The translations under genes and the position numbers were made by a program. The notes beneath the pieces are model-generated. The model made no database searches. It was not told the origin of the DNA and saw only the letters and a program-made list of their open reading frames with translations. A stretch of 64,000 bases of DNA. It comes from Aureispira sp. CCB-E. Its GTDB lineage: Bacteria > Bacteroidota > Bacteroidia > Chitinophagales > Saprospiraceae. The stretch is taken from NCBI RefSeq assembly GCF_031326345.1, contig NZ_CP133671.1:1860001-1924000 (forward strand). The letters run 5' to 3'. Positions 37,184 through 45,839 of the stretch are shown one piece after another (positions within the stretch are counted from its first letter, which is position 1; the number at the start of each line of letters is the position of its first letter).

Positions 37184-37187
37184 CTGA
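36076..37187 (+). pseudogene. IS4-family transposase in two frames (possible -1 frameshift)
   Basis: The first frame (36076-36324) gives the N-terminal about 80 residues. The second (TTG at 36312 to 37187) has the catalytic core: Asp in FAIDGSPVG, Asp in LLGDGEFSK, and the YREK motif YKKRFSIETLFGDLK. They overlap at a run of eight T residues (36306-36313) that reads T-TTT-TTT in the first frame, a classic slippery heptamer. A -1 shift there gives EHFFLPFLAKILENL, which matches HYLPFLIAFLRFAL of the 26061 transposase. It is either programmed frameshifting or a one-base loss in the T run. Confidence 0.75.
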
Positions 37188-37444
37188 AATAAAAAAAAGT
37201 TCGTGTAGGGAAATTTATCGTCACAAATGGTCTATTCGACTTTCAGAATAGGTTTTTTAGGATAATTTTTTAATTGAAAAAGGTGAAAAAAAATATAAAT
37301 TGCTGATAGATAATGTTTAGTAGTCTATTGGTGCGAAGGAAGATGTTTATTCTCAAAAGATTTTAAAAATTGCTGTTCATTTAAGGTGCTTTTAACTTCA
37401 AAATGGCTAAATTCCACCATCAAAAAAAAGTAAAACACGCAATT

Positions 37445-38650
37445 ATGAAAATAGGAATTATTAGAGAAGGAAAAGTGCCACCAGATTCTAGAGTATTGTT
37501 CACACCCAAGCAGTGTGCCACTTTACAAGAGAAATACGATCTTCAGTTTGTTGTACAACCGTCACCAGGGCGCTGTTTGCCAGATGAAGCGTATGCATCA
37601 GAGGGAATTAAAGTGCAAGAGGATGTTTCCGATTGTGACGTATTGATGGGAATTAAAGAAGTTCCTAAAGAGCAGCTGATTCCTAACAAAAAATACTTTT
37701 TCTTTTCACACACAATCAAAGCACAACCATATAATCGTGCTTTACTACAAAAAATCTTAGAGGAGAACATCACTTTGTTTGATTATGAGGTGTTAACGAA
37801 CGAGAAAAAACAACGAGTGATTGCTTTTGGGCGTTTTGCAGGAATTGTTGGCGCGCACAATGGTATGATGACTTATGGCAATCGTACAGGAGCATTTGAA
37901 CTAAAACAAATGCACAAATACGACGATTATGCTGCTGCAATAGCTTATTACAAAACATTGTCCTTTCCTAAAATGAAAATTGTTGTGACAGGAACTGGAC
38001 GTGTTGCCAATGGTGCGGCAGAAGTATTCGACCATATGGAGATAAGAAAGGTTAGCCCTCAAGATTTTTTAGAAAAGGAGTACGATGAAGCTGTTTATAC
38101 ACAGTTGGATTGTGAGCATTATGCAGCTCCTAAAGAAGATAAGCCCTTTGAATTGATGGATTTTTATCAAAATCCACAAAACTATAAATCAATCTTTGAG
38201 CCTTATACCAAAGTTGCTGATTTGATGGTCAATGGTATTTATTGGGCAAATGAGGCACCCGCTTTCTTTACTAAAGCTGCTATGAAGGAGGAAGATTTTA
38301 ACATCAAGGTAATTGCCGATGTTACCTGTGATATTGCGCCAGTGGCTTCTATTCCATCTACTTTATTTGCTACAACAATTGCAAAGCCTGTATTTGGATA
38401 TGATCCTGAATCGGAATCAGCTGTAGAGCCTTATCAAGCACATACGATTGATATGATGACAATTGACAATCTGCCTAATGAGTTGCCAAAAGATGCTTCA
38501 AAATCATTTGGAGAACAATTTACAGCGCATGTAATAGAGGAATTATTGGGACTCAAAAACACAGGAATGTTGGAACGAGCAATGATTGCTAAAGATGGAC
38601 AACTTGGACCTCACTTTCAGTATTTAACAGATTATGTTCAAGGAGCATAA
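37445..38650 (+). CDS. NAD(P)-dependent saccharopine dehydrogenase/alanine dehydrogenase-family oxidoreductase
   Basis: About 401 residues from the ATG at 37445 (MKIGIIREGKVPPDSRVLFT), the normal N-terminus of the AlaDH/PNT/Lys1 fold; an in-frame ATG at 37403 would add a basic stretch that looks non-coding. The N-terminal substrate domain (RVLFTPKQC, DCDVLMGIKEVP, KKYFFFSHT) is followed by the Rossmann motif MKIVVTGTGRVANGAAEVF and a C-terminal part (IADVTCDIAPVASIPST). This looks closest to the lysine-forming saccharopine dehydrogenase-like proteins of Bacteroidota; the actual substrate is not certain. It is single, with a strong terminator. Confidence 0.82.
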   Translation: MKIGIIREGKVPPDSRVLFTPKQCATLQEKYDLQFVVQPSPGRCLPDEAYASEGIKVQEDVSDCDVLMGIKEVPKEQLIPNKKYFFFSHTIKAQPYNRALLQKILEENITLFDYEVLTNEKKQRVIAFGRFAGIVGAHNGMMTYGNRTGAFELKQMHKYDDYAAAIAYYKTLSFPKMKIVVTGTGRVANGAAEVFDHMEIRKVSPQDFLEKEYDEAVYTQLDCEHYAAPKEDKPFELMDFYQNPQNYKSIFEPYTKVADLMVNGIYWANEAPAFFTKAAMKEEDFNIKVIADVTCDIAPVASIPSTLFATTIAKPVFGYDPESESAVEPYQAHTIDMMTIDNLPNELPKDASKSFGEQFTAHVIEELLGLKNTGMLERAMIAKDGQLGPHFQYLTDYVQGA

Positions 38651-38692
38651 TTATGTGTTGGAGAGGCTCAGTAGCCTGTGCCTACTATAAGG

Positions 38693-38727
38693 TAGGCGGG
38701 GAAAACAACCATGCGTTTCCCCGCCTA
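38693..38727. terminator. Intrinsic terminator between convergent genes
   Basis: A 12-bp perfect GC-rich stem (TAGGCGGGGAAA with TTTCCCCGCCTA) and an 11-base loop, placed between the dehydrogenase gene and the opposing gene ending at 38746. Confidence 0.75.
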
Positions 38728-38745
38728 TATTACTATTAAAATCTA

Positions 38746-39153
38746 TTAATTATCATAGGTTGCCATTACACTTAATAACCACTTAACAGCTTCTTCTTCA
38801 GATGTAAATAATTGAATGGGATTGGTTTTTCTTTTGCCTTTAGAAACAAATCGTGTTCTTAAAGTGATGAAAAGGTTACCAATAATTTTAGAAGAAAAGG
38901 ATTTTGTGATTAAGGCAGTGGTGACAAACTCTTGTTCAAAGTCATTGTAATATTTAATGATGTCTTTTTTCATGTACTTATCAGGCATCCATGCTATGAC
39001 ACATCTAGGATCATTACCAACTATTTCTTCCATCATCGCTACGTTTTCTTTCGCCCCTTCTAGGGTAAATTCTTCAAGGTCCTTTTTTGCTTTTATTTCG
39101 ATGATATTATCAGGACGGATTTTGATTGTTAATTCTTTAGTTTGATACTCCAT
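38746..39153 (-). CDS. STAS-like small cytoplasmic protein (DUF7793-type)
   Basis: 135 residues. The pattern fits the SpoIIAA/STAS-like proteins common in Bacteroidota: an N-terminal strand pair (LTIKIRPDNIIEIKAKKDLE), a helix (GAKENVAMMEEIVGN), a central strand, then ALITKSFSSKIIGNLFITLR and the typical end QLFTSEEEAVKWL. No phospho-acceptor Ser of classical anti-anti-sigma factors is evident. Its cellular role is not known. Monocistronic, convergent with the dehydrogenase gene. Confidence 0.7.
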   Translation of the reverse strand: MEYQTKELTIKIRPDNIIEIKAKKDLEEFTLEGAKENVAMMEEIVGNDPRCVIAWMPDKYMKKDIIKYYNDFEQEFVTTALITKSFSSKIIGNLFITLRTRFVSKGKRKTNPIQLFTSEEEAVKWLLSVMATYDN

Positions 39154-39423
39154 AGTATTTGGTCTATTATGGTTGTTTAGTCGAGATTGGTCTAAAAAGT
39201 TGTTTACAATAGCGTCTTTTTTACTAGTAGCCTGTTGCTTTTGATCTTTTTATTAAAAAAGAACATACAGCACTATTATCAAATAGGAATAGCCTATTTA
39301 AATAACTTCTAAATCCAGAGTTAAAACTAACTAGAAAGTTAATAAAAGAAAAAGAAAATCGTCATTTTATTTTTTTTAATATTAACTAAAAATAAAAGTA
39401 AAATACTTTAATAATCAAAAAGT

Positions 39424-40875
39424 TTAATTTGATTCTGCTAAAGCAATCATTAACGTTTCCAATTTCTTTTTCATCATGTATCCAGAACAAGAATAATTAT
39501 TGACAATCATACTAAAAGCCAGCTTTTTTCCTCCTTTAGTGGTCACAAAACCTGTATAGCTTCGGATTCTGTTCATAGAACCACTTTTTGCTCGTACATT
39601 ATTTTCAGCAGAAGAGTTGCGGCACATATTGCGTAGAGTTCCTGTTCTACCAGCAATAGCCATTTGGTTATAAAAATCTCCAAACGTTTTTTTGTCAATG
39701 TACATTTTACGCATAATTTCAGCAAATGTTTTGGGAGAAACACCATTTCTAGCAGACAGCCCACAGCCGTCTTTCATGAAAAAGCCAGACATATCCAATC
39801 CTCTGCTTCGCCAAAAGTCAGTGACTGCCGCAATCCCATTTTCTGTGCTACCAAGACCTTTAACTTTGGCTCCAATCGCTTTTAATAAAGCTTCACAATA
39901 CATATTACGACTATCTTCATTTGTGTGTTTACAAATGGCAGTCATAGAAGGAGAGAAGTGCGTATGAATTTTTCTCCTAGCGTTTTTGTCTTTTAGTAAA
40001 CGTTGTGTGGTTTCTTTTTTAGACACGGGGATTCCTTCAGTAATCAAAGCGTTGCGCAAGTCATGAGCACAGAGTAGGCTGGGGTCTGGAGTTGCGCCCT
40101 TGATATCAAACAAACCACTTCCTTTGGGAATTGTCCCTCGAAGGGTCACTTCTGTTCCATAAGGAGCAGCATAAACATACGCATTGTCCCCTGTTCGGCT
40201 TCCAGCACTAGTTACTCGGTTATCAAATTTAAGTTGAGGAATATTAGGAACAGTGTGATCAACTGTTGGGGTAGCTCCATAATCCCTTGCTTGTTTGAAG
40301 TGGATGTAGTACAAATTGTCGTGATAGTTCAAGCCAGATGTTCCTGCGCCATAATGGTTGCCAATATCACCCCATTGCCAAGTGGGAATCATTACTTGGT
40401 CGTCAAAAAAACTTCCATCACCAACAATAGCACCATTGATTTTTTGGATGCCTGCTTTTTTTATGACAGCAACAAATTCTGCCATTAATGCCTCTTTGGT
40501 AGGAACTTCTTCCATAATTGGAGATGCCAAAGAAGGATCGCCAGTACCTCTAATGTACAAATTGCCGTTGAGCGTTCCATTTGAGATAGACCCACTATAT
40601 TCTAAGTAGGTTTTAAATTTATAATCGCTTCCTAAAATAGCCAAAGCAGAACCTGTAGTAATGACTTTCATAGAAGAAGCGGGAATTAATGCTCGATTAG
40701 GTGAACGCTGCGCATAGATTTGATTGGTATTGATATCTATGGCACAGAATCCAATAGAAGCATACTTTAACTCATTGTCATTTTCAAAGCTTTTTAGAGC
40801 GGCTTCTATTTTTGTTTGAGCATAAGAAGAAAGTGGAAAAGAAAGGAGAAAACTAATCAGTAAGGTTTTGTACAT
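39424..40875 (-). CDS. dacB: D-alanyl-D-alanine carboxypeptidase/endopeptidase (PBP4, peptidase S13)
   Basis: 483 residues with a signal peptide (MYKTLLISFLLSFPLSSYAQ). It acts in the periplasm on peptidoglycan cross-links. The active-site Ser-x-x-Lys is in IPASSMKVITTGSALAILG, the SxN-like motif is in EDSRNMYCEALLKAIG, and the third box KSG is in VRAKSGSMNRIRSYTGF (Ser replaces the usual Thr). The family's inserted domain and GRTGTLRNM segment are present. Length is normal for S13. Single gene with no clear promoter consensus. Confidence 0.92.
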   Translation of the reverse strand: MYKTLLISFLLSFPLSSYAQTKIEAALKSFENDNELKYASIGFCAIDINTNQIYAQRSPNRALIPASSMKVITTGSALAILGSDYKFKTYLEYSGSISNGTLNGNLYIRGTGDPSLASPIMEEVPTKEALMAEFVAVIKKAGIQKINGAIVGDGSFFDDQVMIPTWQWGDIGNHYGAGTSGLNYHDNLYYIHFKQARDYGATPTVDHTVPNIPQLKFDNRVTSAGSRTGDNAYVYAAPYGTEVTLRGTIPKGSGLFDIKGATPDPSLLCAHDLRNALITEGIPVSKKETTQRLLKDKNARRKIHTHFSPSMTAICKHTNEDSRNMYCEALLKAIGAKVKGLGSTENGIAAVTDFWRSRGLDMSGFFMKDGCGLSARNGVSPKTFAEIMRKMYIDKKTFGDFYNQMAIAGRTGTLRNMCRNSSAENNVRAKSGSMNRIRSYTGFVTTKGGKKLAFSMIVNNYSCSGYMMKKKLETLMIALAESN

Positions 40876-41019
40876 CTTGTGTTTGTTTTGATAATCTTTA
40901 ATAGGTCGTTTGTTTTTTTTTAGCTTGATAAAATAGAAAAAGGAATTTTAATAATGAAAAAAAAAGAGTTGAATCTCTTGGTTGATTTAAAATGGGGGTG
41001 GGCTATTTTGTTGTAAAAA

Positions 41020-41050
41020 TTTGTTTCTTTCTTCAAAATCTCTATATTCG
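41020..41050 (+). promoter_or_regulatory. Probable promoter of a small transcript
   Basis: TTTG (41020-41023), 19 bases, TATATTCG (41043-41050), one base off the TAnnTTTG consensus. Transcription would start close to 41055. Confidence 0.45.
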
Positions 41051-41054
41051 TATT

Positions 41055-41180
41055 ATGCAACGGACAAAACACATATTATTGGTATCAGAATTGACTTGTA
41101 TTAGCAAGGACAAAAAGGCTATGGTATGTTGTAAAAAGGCGGATAAGAAGTATCCTCGACTTCGGTGCATTTTGACATAA
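41055..41180 (+). CDS. Possible small Cys-rich protein of 41 residues, or a small RNA
   Basis: The frame MQRTKHILLVSELTCISKDK, then KAMVCCKKADKKYPRLRCIL and T, has four cysteines and is strongly basic at its end. It lies between a promoter-like sequence and a very strong terminator (41205), so a discrete transcript of about 185 bases is likely. The ATG would coincide with the predicted transcript start (leaderless), which argues as much for a non-coding RNA as for a peptide. Not recognised. Confidence 0.35.
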   Translation: MQRTKHILLVSELTCISKDKKAMVCCKKADKKYPRLRCILT

Positions 41181-41204
41181 ACAAAGCTAACTTCTTATAC
41201 AGTG

Positions 41205-41242
41205 AAAAGCGATTGGTCAAAATGAACCAATCGCTTTTTTTT
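41205..41242 (+). terminator. Strong intrinsic terminator
   Basis: A 13-bp stem (AAAAGCGATTGGT with ACCAATCGCTTTT), a short loop and eight T residues. It follows the small transcript unit and insulates lysA. Confidence 0.85.
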
Positions 41243-41302
41243 ATTTATAGGATATTATATTCTTATTAATTCTTTTGCATAATTTATAAAATTTTAAGCA
41301 TC

Positions 41303-42580
41303 ATGTTATTAAATGACGAGACACAACAGTTTGAAATCGGTGGCGTAAACGCATTGGAAATAGCAGCCTCTTATGGTACCCCTTTGTTTGTTTATGATTC
41401 TAATAAAATCATTAGCCAATACAAAAAAATGAAACAGGCTTTAGGTCAAGTAAAAAAGCTTAAAATTAATTATGCCTGCAAAGCTTTGACGAACTTAAGC
41501 GTTTTGAAGCTACTCAAAAACTTGGGGGCTGGTTTGGATGCTGTTTCTTATCAAGAGATTCGATTGGGCTTAGAAGCAGGTTTTGCGGCCAAAGATATTA
41601 TCTATACGCCTAATTCTGTGTCTATAGAAGAATTGGAAGCGGCTATGAAACTAGGGGTTAAGGTAAATATTGATAATATTGAAACCTTGGAATACATGGG
41701 AGTTCATCATCCCAATCAGACGTTTTGTATTCGAATCAATCCACATATCATGGCTGGAGGAAATGCCAAAATTTCAGTCGGTCATATCGATTCTAAGTTT
41801 GGAATCTCTATTCATCAAATGCCTTTGGTAGAGCGTTTAGTAAAAACTTTGAACATCAAAGTAGAAGGTGTACACATGCATACGGGCTCAGATATATTGG
41901 ATGTGGATGTCTTTTCTCATGCGGCAACGTTGTTGTTTAATGTTGCTCGAAAATTTGATGATTTAAAATACATTGACTTTGGTTCTGGATTTAAAGTGAA
42001 ATACAAGTCTAATGACATCGAAACTGATATGGAACAGTTTGGAGAAATGATGTCAGAGCGGTTTAATGCTTTTTGCGAAGAAACGGGAAAAGATTTAACA
42101 TTAGCATTTGAACCTGGTAAATTTCTAGTTAGTGAGGCAGGTTATTTCTTGGCTAGAACCAATGTCGTTAAGCAAACCACTTCAACTGTCTTTGCAGGCA
42201 TTGATACAGGATTTAATCACATGATACGACCTATGTTTTATGGTGCGCACCATGAAATTATCAATGCATCGAATCCCAATGGGAAACCTAAAATATACAC
42301 TGTAGTTGGTTATATTTGTGAAACGGATACTTTTGGTTGGAATCGAAAAATTAATGAAATTAAGGAAGGAGATGTTTTGTGTTTTAAGAATGCTGGGGCT
42401 TATTGTTTTTCTATGGCTTCTAATTATAATAGTCGGTACCGCCCAGCAGAAGTTTTAGTCCATAATGGACAGGCTCATTTAATTCGTCAACGAGAGACAT
42501 TTGAAGATTTGTTGAGAAACCAAATAGTACCTGAATTGGATTTCAGTAGTGAAGAAGAACAGTTGTTAAATGCAGAGTAG
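41303..42580 (+). CDS. lysA: Diaminopimelate decarboxylase
   Basis: 425 residues, normal length. It converts meso-diaminopimelate to L-lysine with pyridoxal phosphate, the last step of lysine synthesis. The PLP lysine is in NYACKALTN, the strand-loop HMHTGSDI and glycine motif FGSGFKVKY bind phosphate, FEPGKFLVSEAG is conserved, and the partner-subunit active-site motif CETDTFG and the ending NAGAYCFSMASNYN are present. It sits between two terminators, so it is a single-gene unit. No riboswitch is seen upstream. Confidence 0.95.
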   Translation: MLLNDETQQFEIGGVNALEIAASYGTPLFVYDSNKIISQYKKMKQALGQVKKLKINYACKALTNLSVLKLLKNLGAGLDAVSYQEIRLGLEAGFAAKDIIYTPNSVSIEELEAAMKLGVKVNIDNIETLEYMGVHHPNQTFCIRINPHIMAGGNAKISVGHIDSKFGISIHQMPLVERLVKTLNIKVEGVHMHTGSDILDVDVFSHAATLLFNVARKFDDLKYIDFGSGFKVKYKSNDIETDMEQFGEMMSERFNAFCEETGKDLTLAFEPGKFLVSEAGYFLARTNVVKQTTSTVFAGIDTGFNHMIRPMFYGAHHEIINASNPNGKPKIYTVVGYICETDTFGWNRKINEIKEGDVLCFKNAGAYCFSMASNYNSRYRPAEVLVHNGQAHLIRQRETFEDLLRNQIVPELDFSSEEEQLLNAE

Positions 42581-42614
42581 AATGTTGCTTGCTTGAAGCG
42601 CAACGTTATTATAA

Positions 42615-42651
42615 AACATTAGCTTCCCCATCCATAGAGGAAGCTAGTGTT
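42615..42651. terminator. Bidirectional terminator between lysA and the cyclophilin gene
   Basis: A 13-bp stem (AACATTAGCTTCC with GGAAGCTAGTGTT, one wobble) and an 11-base loop, placed between the two convergent stop codons. Confidence 0.7.
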
Positions 42652-42657
42652 TGTTTA

Positions 42658-43458
42658 TTATTCGCGAATGACCCTCACTTTGATTCTAATATCTTCCTTG
42701 GGACGAGCATAGGCATCCGTTTCTTTGTAGCAAATGCTATCAATGATATCCAATCGTTCGTAAACACGCCCAAAAACAGTGTACTCCATATCCAATTGGG
42801 GAGCACCGCCTAGTTTATAATATAACTTTCGTTGTTCTTCTGTATAAATAATATTATATTCTCGTTCATTCTTGTCTAATTGTCCAGGAGAAACAGAGCT
42901 ACCGTGAACGATGTAAAATTGAGAGCCCGAAGATTGCTTATCTGGATTCATTTCATCAGGTTGACGAGCAGCAGCAAGAGCGCCCTTAATATGGTAGTAA
43001 TGTTGTCCAATTTCCGCATCTTGTTTGTATTGGGGACCACCATTTCCTAACCGTTGTCCTTTTTTTGCCATTCTAGAATTTGGATCACCTCCCTGAGCCA
43101 TGAAATTTTTGATCACTCGATGAAACATTAGGCTATCATAATAGTTTTGTTTGGCTAATTTGATAAAATTGGTACGATGGTTTTCAGCATCAAAAAACAA
43201 TTCAATTTTCATAGTGCCAAACTTAGTTTCCATCTCAACTAAGGCAGAATAAGGATTCGGTTCTAATTTTATCGTATCAGGTTCTACAACTTGTAAGTTA
43301 CCTGCCTTTCGAACGACTACTTGTCGACCATCTTTGGTGGTTGTTTTGTCACCCGTAGATGTGTTAGAAGAAGTTGTTGTTGTAGAAGTCACACAAGCAA
43401 CCATTAATAAAAATAGAGAACCTATTGAAGCAAGAAAAATAAAATTGTTTTTAAGCAC
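42658..43458 (-). CDS. Cyclophilin-type peptidyl-prolyl isomerase, lipoprotein
   Basis: 266 residues from a GTG at 43458. The leader ends in a lipobox (FLLMVACVTS), so it is membrane-anchored in the envelope, followed by a Thr/Ser-rich linker. The cyclophilin domain has the active-site run YDSLMFHRVIKNFMAQGGD and SSGSQFYIVHG, then MEYTVFGRVYERLDIID. An insertion of about 30 residues (SPGQLDKNEREYNIIYTEEQ) is common in Bacteroidota members. It assists folding of exported proteins. No ATG is available near the leader, which is why GTG is chosen. Confidence 0.9.
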   Translation of the reverse strand: MLKNNFIFLASIGSLFLLMVACVTSTTTTSSNTSTGDKTTTKDGRQVVVRKAGNLQVVEPDTIKLEPNPYSALVEMETKFGTMKIELFFDAENHRTNFIKLAKQNYYDSLMFHRVIKNFMAQGGDPNSRMAKKGQRLGNGGPQYKQDAEIGQHYYHIKGALAAARQPDEMNPDKQSSGSQFYIVHGSSVSPGQLDKNEREYNIIYTEEQRKLYYKLGGAPQLDMEYTVFGRVYERLDIIDSICYKETDAYARPKEDIRIKVRVIRE

Positions 43459-43478
43459 ACTAAGATTTTTTATAATTA

Positions 43479-43638
43479 ATACGGAATTGAATCAAGAATG
43501 TCATACAAAATGAAAGATAAATATTTTTTCTAATTGAGACAAAAAGCAGCAAAATAGCAAGCTATTTAGAGCATATTATGACGATAAGTAGAAAGAATAG
43601 ATACTTTTATTGCGACATAAATTAATTCAATTCCGTAT
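43479..43638. repeat. Long-range inverted repeat upstream of the cyclophilin gene
   Basis: ATACGGAATTGAAT (43479-43492) and its exact complement ATTCAATTCCGTAT (43625-43638) enclose about 130 bases with no gene. This may be a small non-autonomous element or a regulatory structure. The rest of the 354-base gap (43459-43812) shows nothing else. Confidence 0.4.
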
Positions 43639-43812
43639 AAGTTAGGAGTTTTGTAGAAGTACAAATATACAGAATCCGCATTAATCTACGAATCGACATA
43701 ATACTCCTTCTTAAAAGTTTACAAAAATCTTTCCTTTTTATTTTTTCTAAACGATTACTCGACGACACCACTATTCTTGAGTCATAGATTGATAGGCAAG
43801 CAAAATAGATTT

Positions 43813-44967
43813 TTAGAAAGGGCTACTCCATTCTGGTTTGTTAAAATAGCTACTGTCTGTCAGTGCGTGCAAAAAGGCAACAATATCAGCTTTGTCACTT
43901 GCTGTCAAGGTTTTTATAGTAGGAGCCGTTGTCAATTCAGATGCTAGATTAGGAGCGTAATGTCCGCCTGTAGCATAGTGATCAACAACCTCCTCTAAGG
44001 TTTGGAAACGCCCATCGTGCATATATGGAGCTGTTAGTGCAATATTTCGCAAGGAAACCTCTCTAAATTGACCATTTTCAGGTGCATTTCCTGTTGCTTC
44101 TCCATAGCCATTGTCTGCAAAGTCAAAAAGAGTTTGTGCTGAATCTAAACCATTGTTAGAAAATTCATTTCTAGCAAACAAAGCTTTGTTTCTAGAGAAA
44201 CTATGACAATGGGCACATTCTGCGTCTTTAGAACTTGGTGCTCCAGCAGCATCACCAATAAATAAGGTCATGCCACGAAGTTCTTGGCTATTCAAATAAA
44301 CAAAAGGAACCCAAACATCTTCATCATACCTAGAGTTGGCAGAATTGAGTGTTCGTTCAAATTGTGCAATGGCTTTGGCGACTAATTCTCTATTGATGCC
44401 ATCATAACAATCAACACCAAAAGCTTCTCGGAACATTTTTGGGTAGGTGGGGTGCTTGCGCAAATCCGCCTCTACCTTTTCCCAAGTATTATCCATTTCT
44501 AAAGGATCTTCAACGGGACCTTTTAAAATTTGCTCTTCTAAGGTCGAGAAACGACCATCCCACATAAAGTTGTGTTTTCGCCCCTTTACCCAACTATATC
44601 CTATATTGATCAAAGACATAGAACTACGTCTTGCAATTCGGTTGTCAATACCTTTCGATTTTGCCAAACCATCCGTAAAAGCCTTGTTAATATCATGGCA
44701 AGAGCTACAGGAAATGGTAGAATCTCGAGACAAAATAGGATCATAAAATAGATGACGCCCTAACTCAATACCTTGTACAGTGATGGGATTATCATCAGGA
44801 TGTTCCATTGGTGGAAAACCATTAGGAGACTCAACGGTATAACTAGTTGGATTGTAAGGAATACTGGTTAAATCACAAGGACTAAGAGGTCCAATATATT
44901 CGGTTTCTTTACAGGCAATAATACCAATTATTATAACCGTAAAAACAAAAATTGATTTATAATGCAT
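43813..44967 (-). CDS. Di-haem cytochrome c peroxidase family protein (MauG/MbnH-like)
   Basis: 384 residues. The leader ends in a lipobox (IGIIACKE), so it is a periplasmic lipoprotein. There are two CxxCH haem sites: CSSCHDINKAF and CAHCHSFSRN. The latter is followed by EFSNNGLD, and the C-terminal APYMHDGRFQTLEEVVDHY is typical of the family. It follows an MbnP-like gene by 95 bases on the same strand. In the known MbnH-MbnP pair the di-haem enzyme oxidises a tryptophan of MbnP to kynurenine for copper binding. That function is inferred from the pairing; a plain peroxidase is possible. Confidence 0.88.
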   Translation of the reverse strand: MHYKSIFVFTVIIIGIIACKETEYIGPLSPCDLTSIPYNPTSYTVESPNGFPPMEHPDDNPITVQGIELGRHLFYDPILSRDSTISCSSCHDINKAFTDGLAKSKGIDNRIARRSSMSLINIGYSWVKGRKHNFMWDGRFSTLEEQILKGPVEDPLEMDNTWEKVEADLRKHPTYPKMFREAFGVDCYDGINRELVAKAIAQFERTLNSANSRYDEDVWVPFVYLNSQELRGMTLFIGDAAGAPSSKDAECAHCHSFSRNKALFARNEFSNNGLDSAQTLFDFADNGYGEATGNAPENGQFREVSLRNIALTAPYMHDGRFQTLEEVVDHYATGGHYAPNLASELTTAPTIKTLTASDKADIVAFLHALTDSSYFNKPEWSSPF

Positions 44968-45062
44968 TGTATCAGATAGTTTTATACGCTTTGGGGTTAA
45001 AGTACATTTTTAGTTGATTGGATAAAAAATTATTTTCCAATCAAGGATGTACTAAAATGGAC

Positions 45063-45839
45063 TTAAGACTGAATTGTCATAGCAGCCGCTAAATTTTCGA
45101 TTACTTTTTTAGCTAAATTATAATCAGCAGAACCTACCGCACCAGAATGCGTTTGTTTGTCAGTGACCATATCAATTTCTCTGCCTGTTTTAAAGAAAAT
45201 ATCCTTGGCATCAACATACACTGTAATTTCTGTTGTTTGATTGGCTTCGATGTCATAATTTTTAGCAAAAGAAAGTAGTTGATGCATGCCATTTACGCCA
45301 GAGTGGTATAAAAAACCAGAAGTCGTACCGTTGGACTGAGTAATATCACCTTCTAATTTACATAAGATATAACTATTCCAACTTGCCCAGTGATTGCCAT
45401 TGAGACCAAGTGGAGAATCAGAATTATAGTCGCCAGGAGTTGTATTGTTGATAGCATCGGATAAACCAATACCTAAATCTAGAGCGGTATAACTTCCTAC
45501 AGGAAGGTCGTTGATTGTAAAAGTAGTACCTTCTTCAGCAGCTTGTTGTGTAATACTATTAACCATAGAAATATAGCCAACATCGGCAAAATCTGTTTTA
45601 GTACCAGCATTAACTCCTTTGATATCCGAAATAAAAAAATCTAATTTTTTGAATAAAATATTGGTAGGGTTGCTTTGACCTGTTGCTGTTTGTTGAAATA
45701 AGATCAATGGATCAGCGCCATATCGAGCTTTGAATGTAATGGCTAAATTGCCAGTTATTTTGTCCTCTTTTTTGGGAGGTGTTTCGCAGGAGCTAGACCA
45801 CATTGTGATGGATAGCAAAAGGAGGATAATCGTGCGCAT
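45063..45839 (-). CDS. MbnP-like copper-binding lipoprotein
   Basis: 258 residues. The leader has a lipobox (SITMWSSSCETPP). The body matches MbnP: N-terminal GNLAITFKARYGADPL, NILFKKLDFFISDIKG, the loop DLGIGLSDAINN and the key segment NGNHWASWNSYILCKLEGD, whose tryptophans include the residue expected to be modified by MbnH. It is the first gene of the pair with the di-haem gene downstream. Copper acquisition or storage in the periplasm is the likely role (family knowledge). Confidence 0.82.
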   Translation of the reverse strand: MRTIILLLLSITMWSSSCETPPKKEDKITGNLAITFKARYGADPLILFQQTATGQSNPTNILFKKLDFFISDIKGVNAGTKTDFADVGYISMVNSITQQAAEEGTTFTINDLPVGSYTALDLGIGLSDAINNTTPGDYNSDSPLGLNGNHWASWNSYILCKLEGDITQSNGTTSGFLYHSGVNGMHQLLSFAKNYDIEANQTTEITVYVDAKDIFFKTGREIDMVTDKQTHSGAVGSADYNLAKKVIENLAAAMTIQS

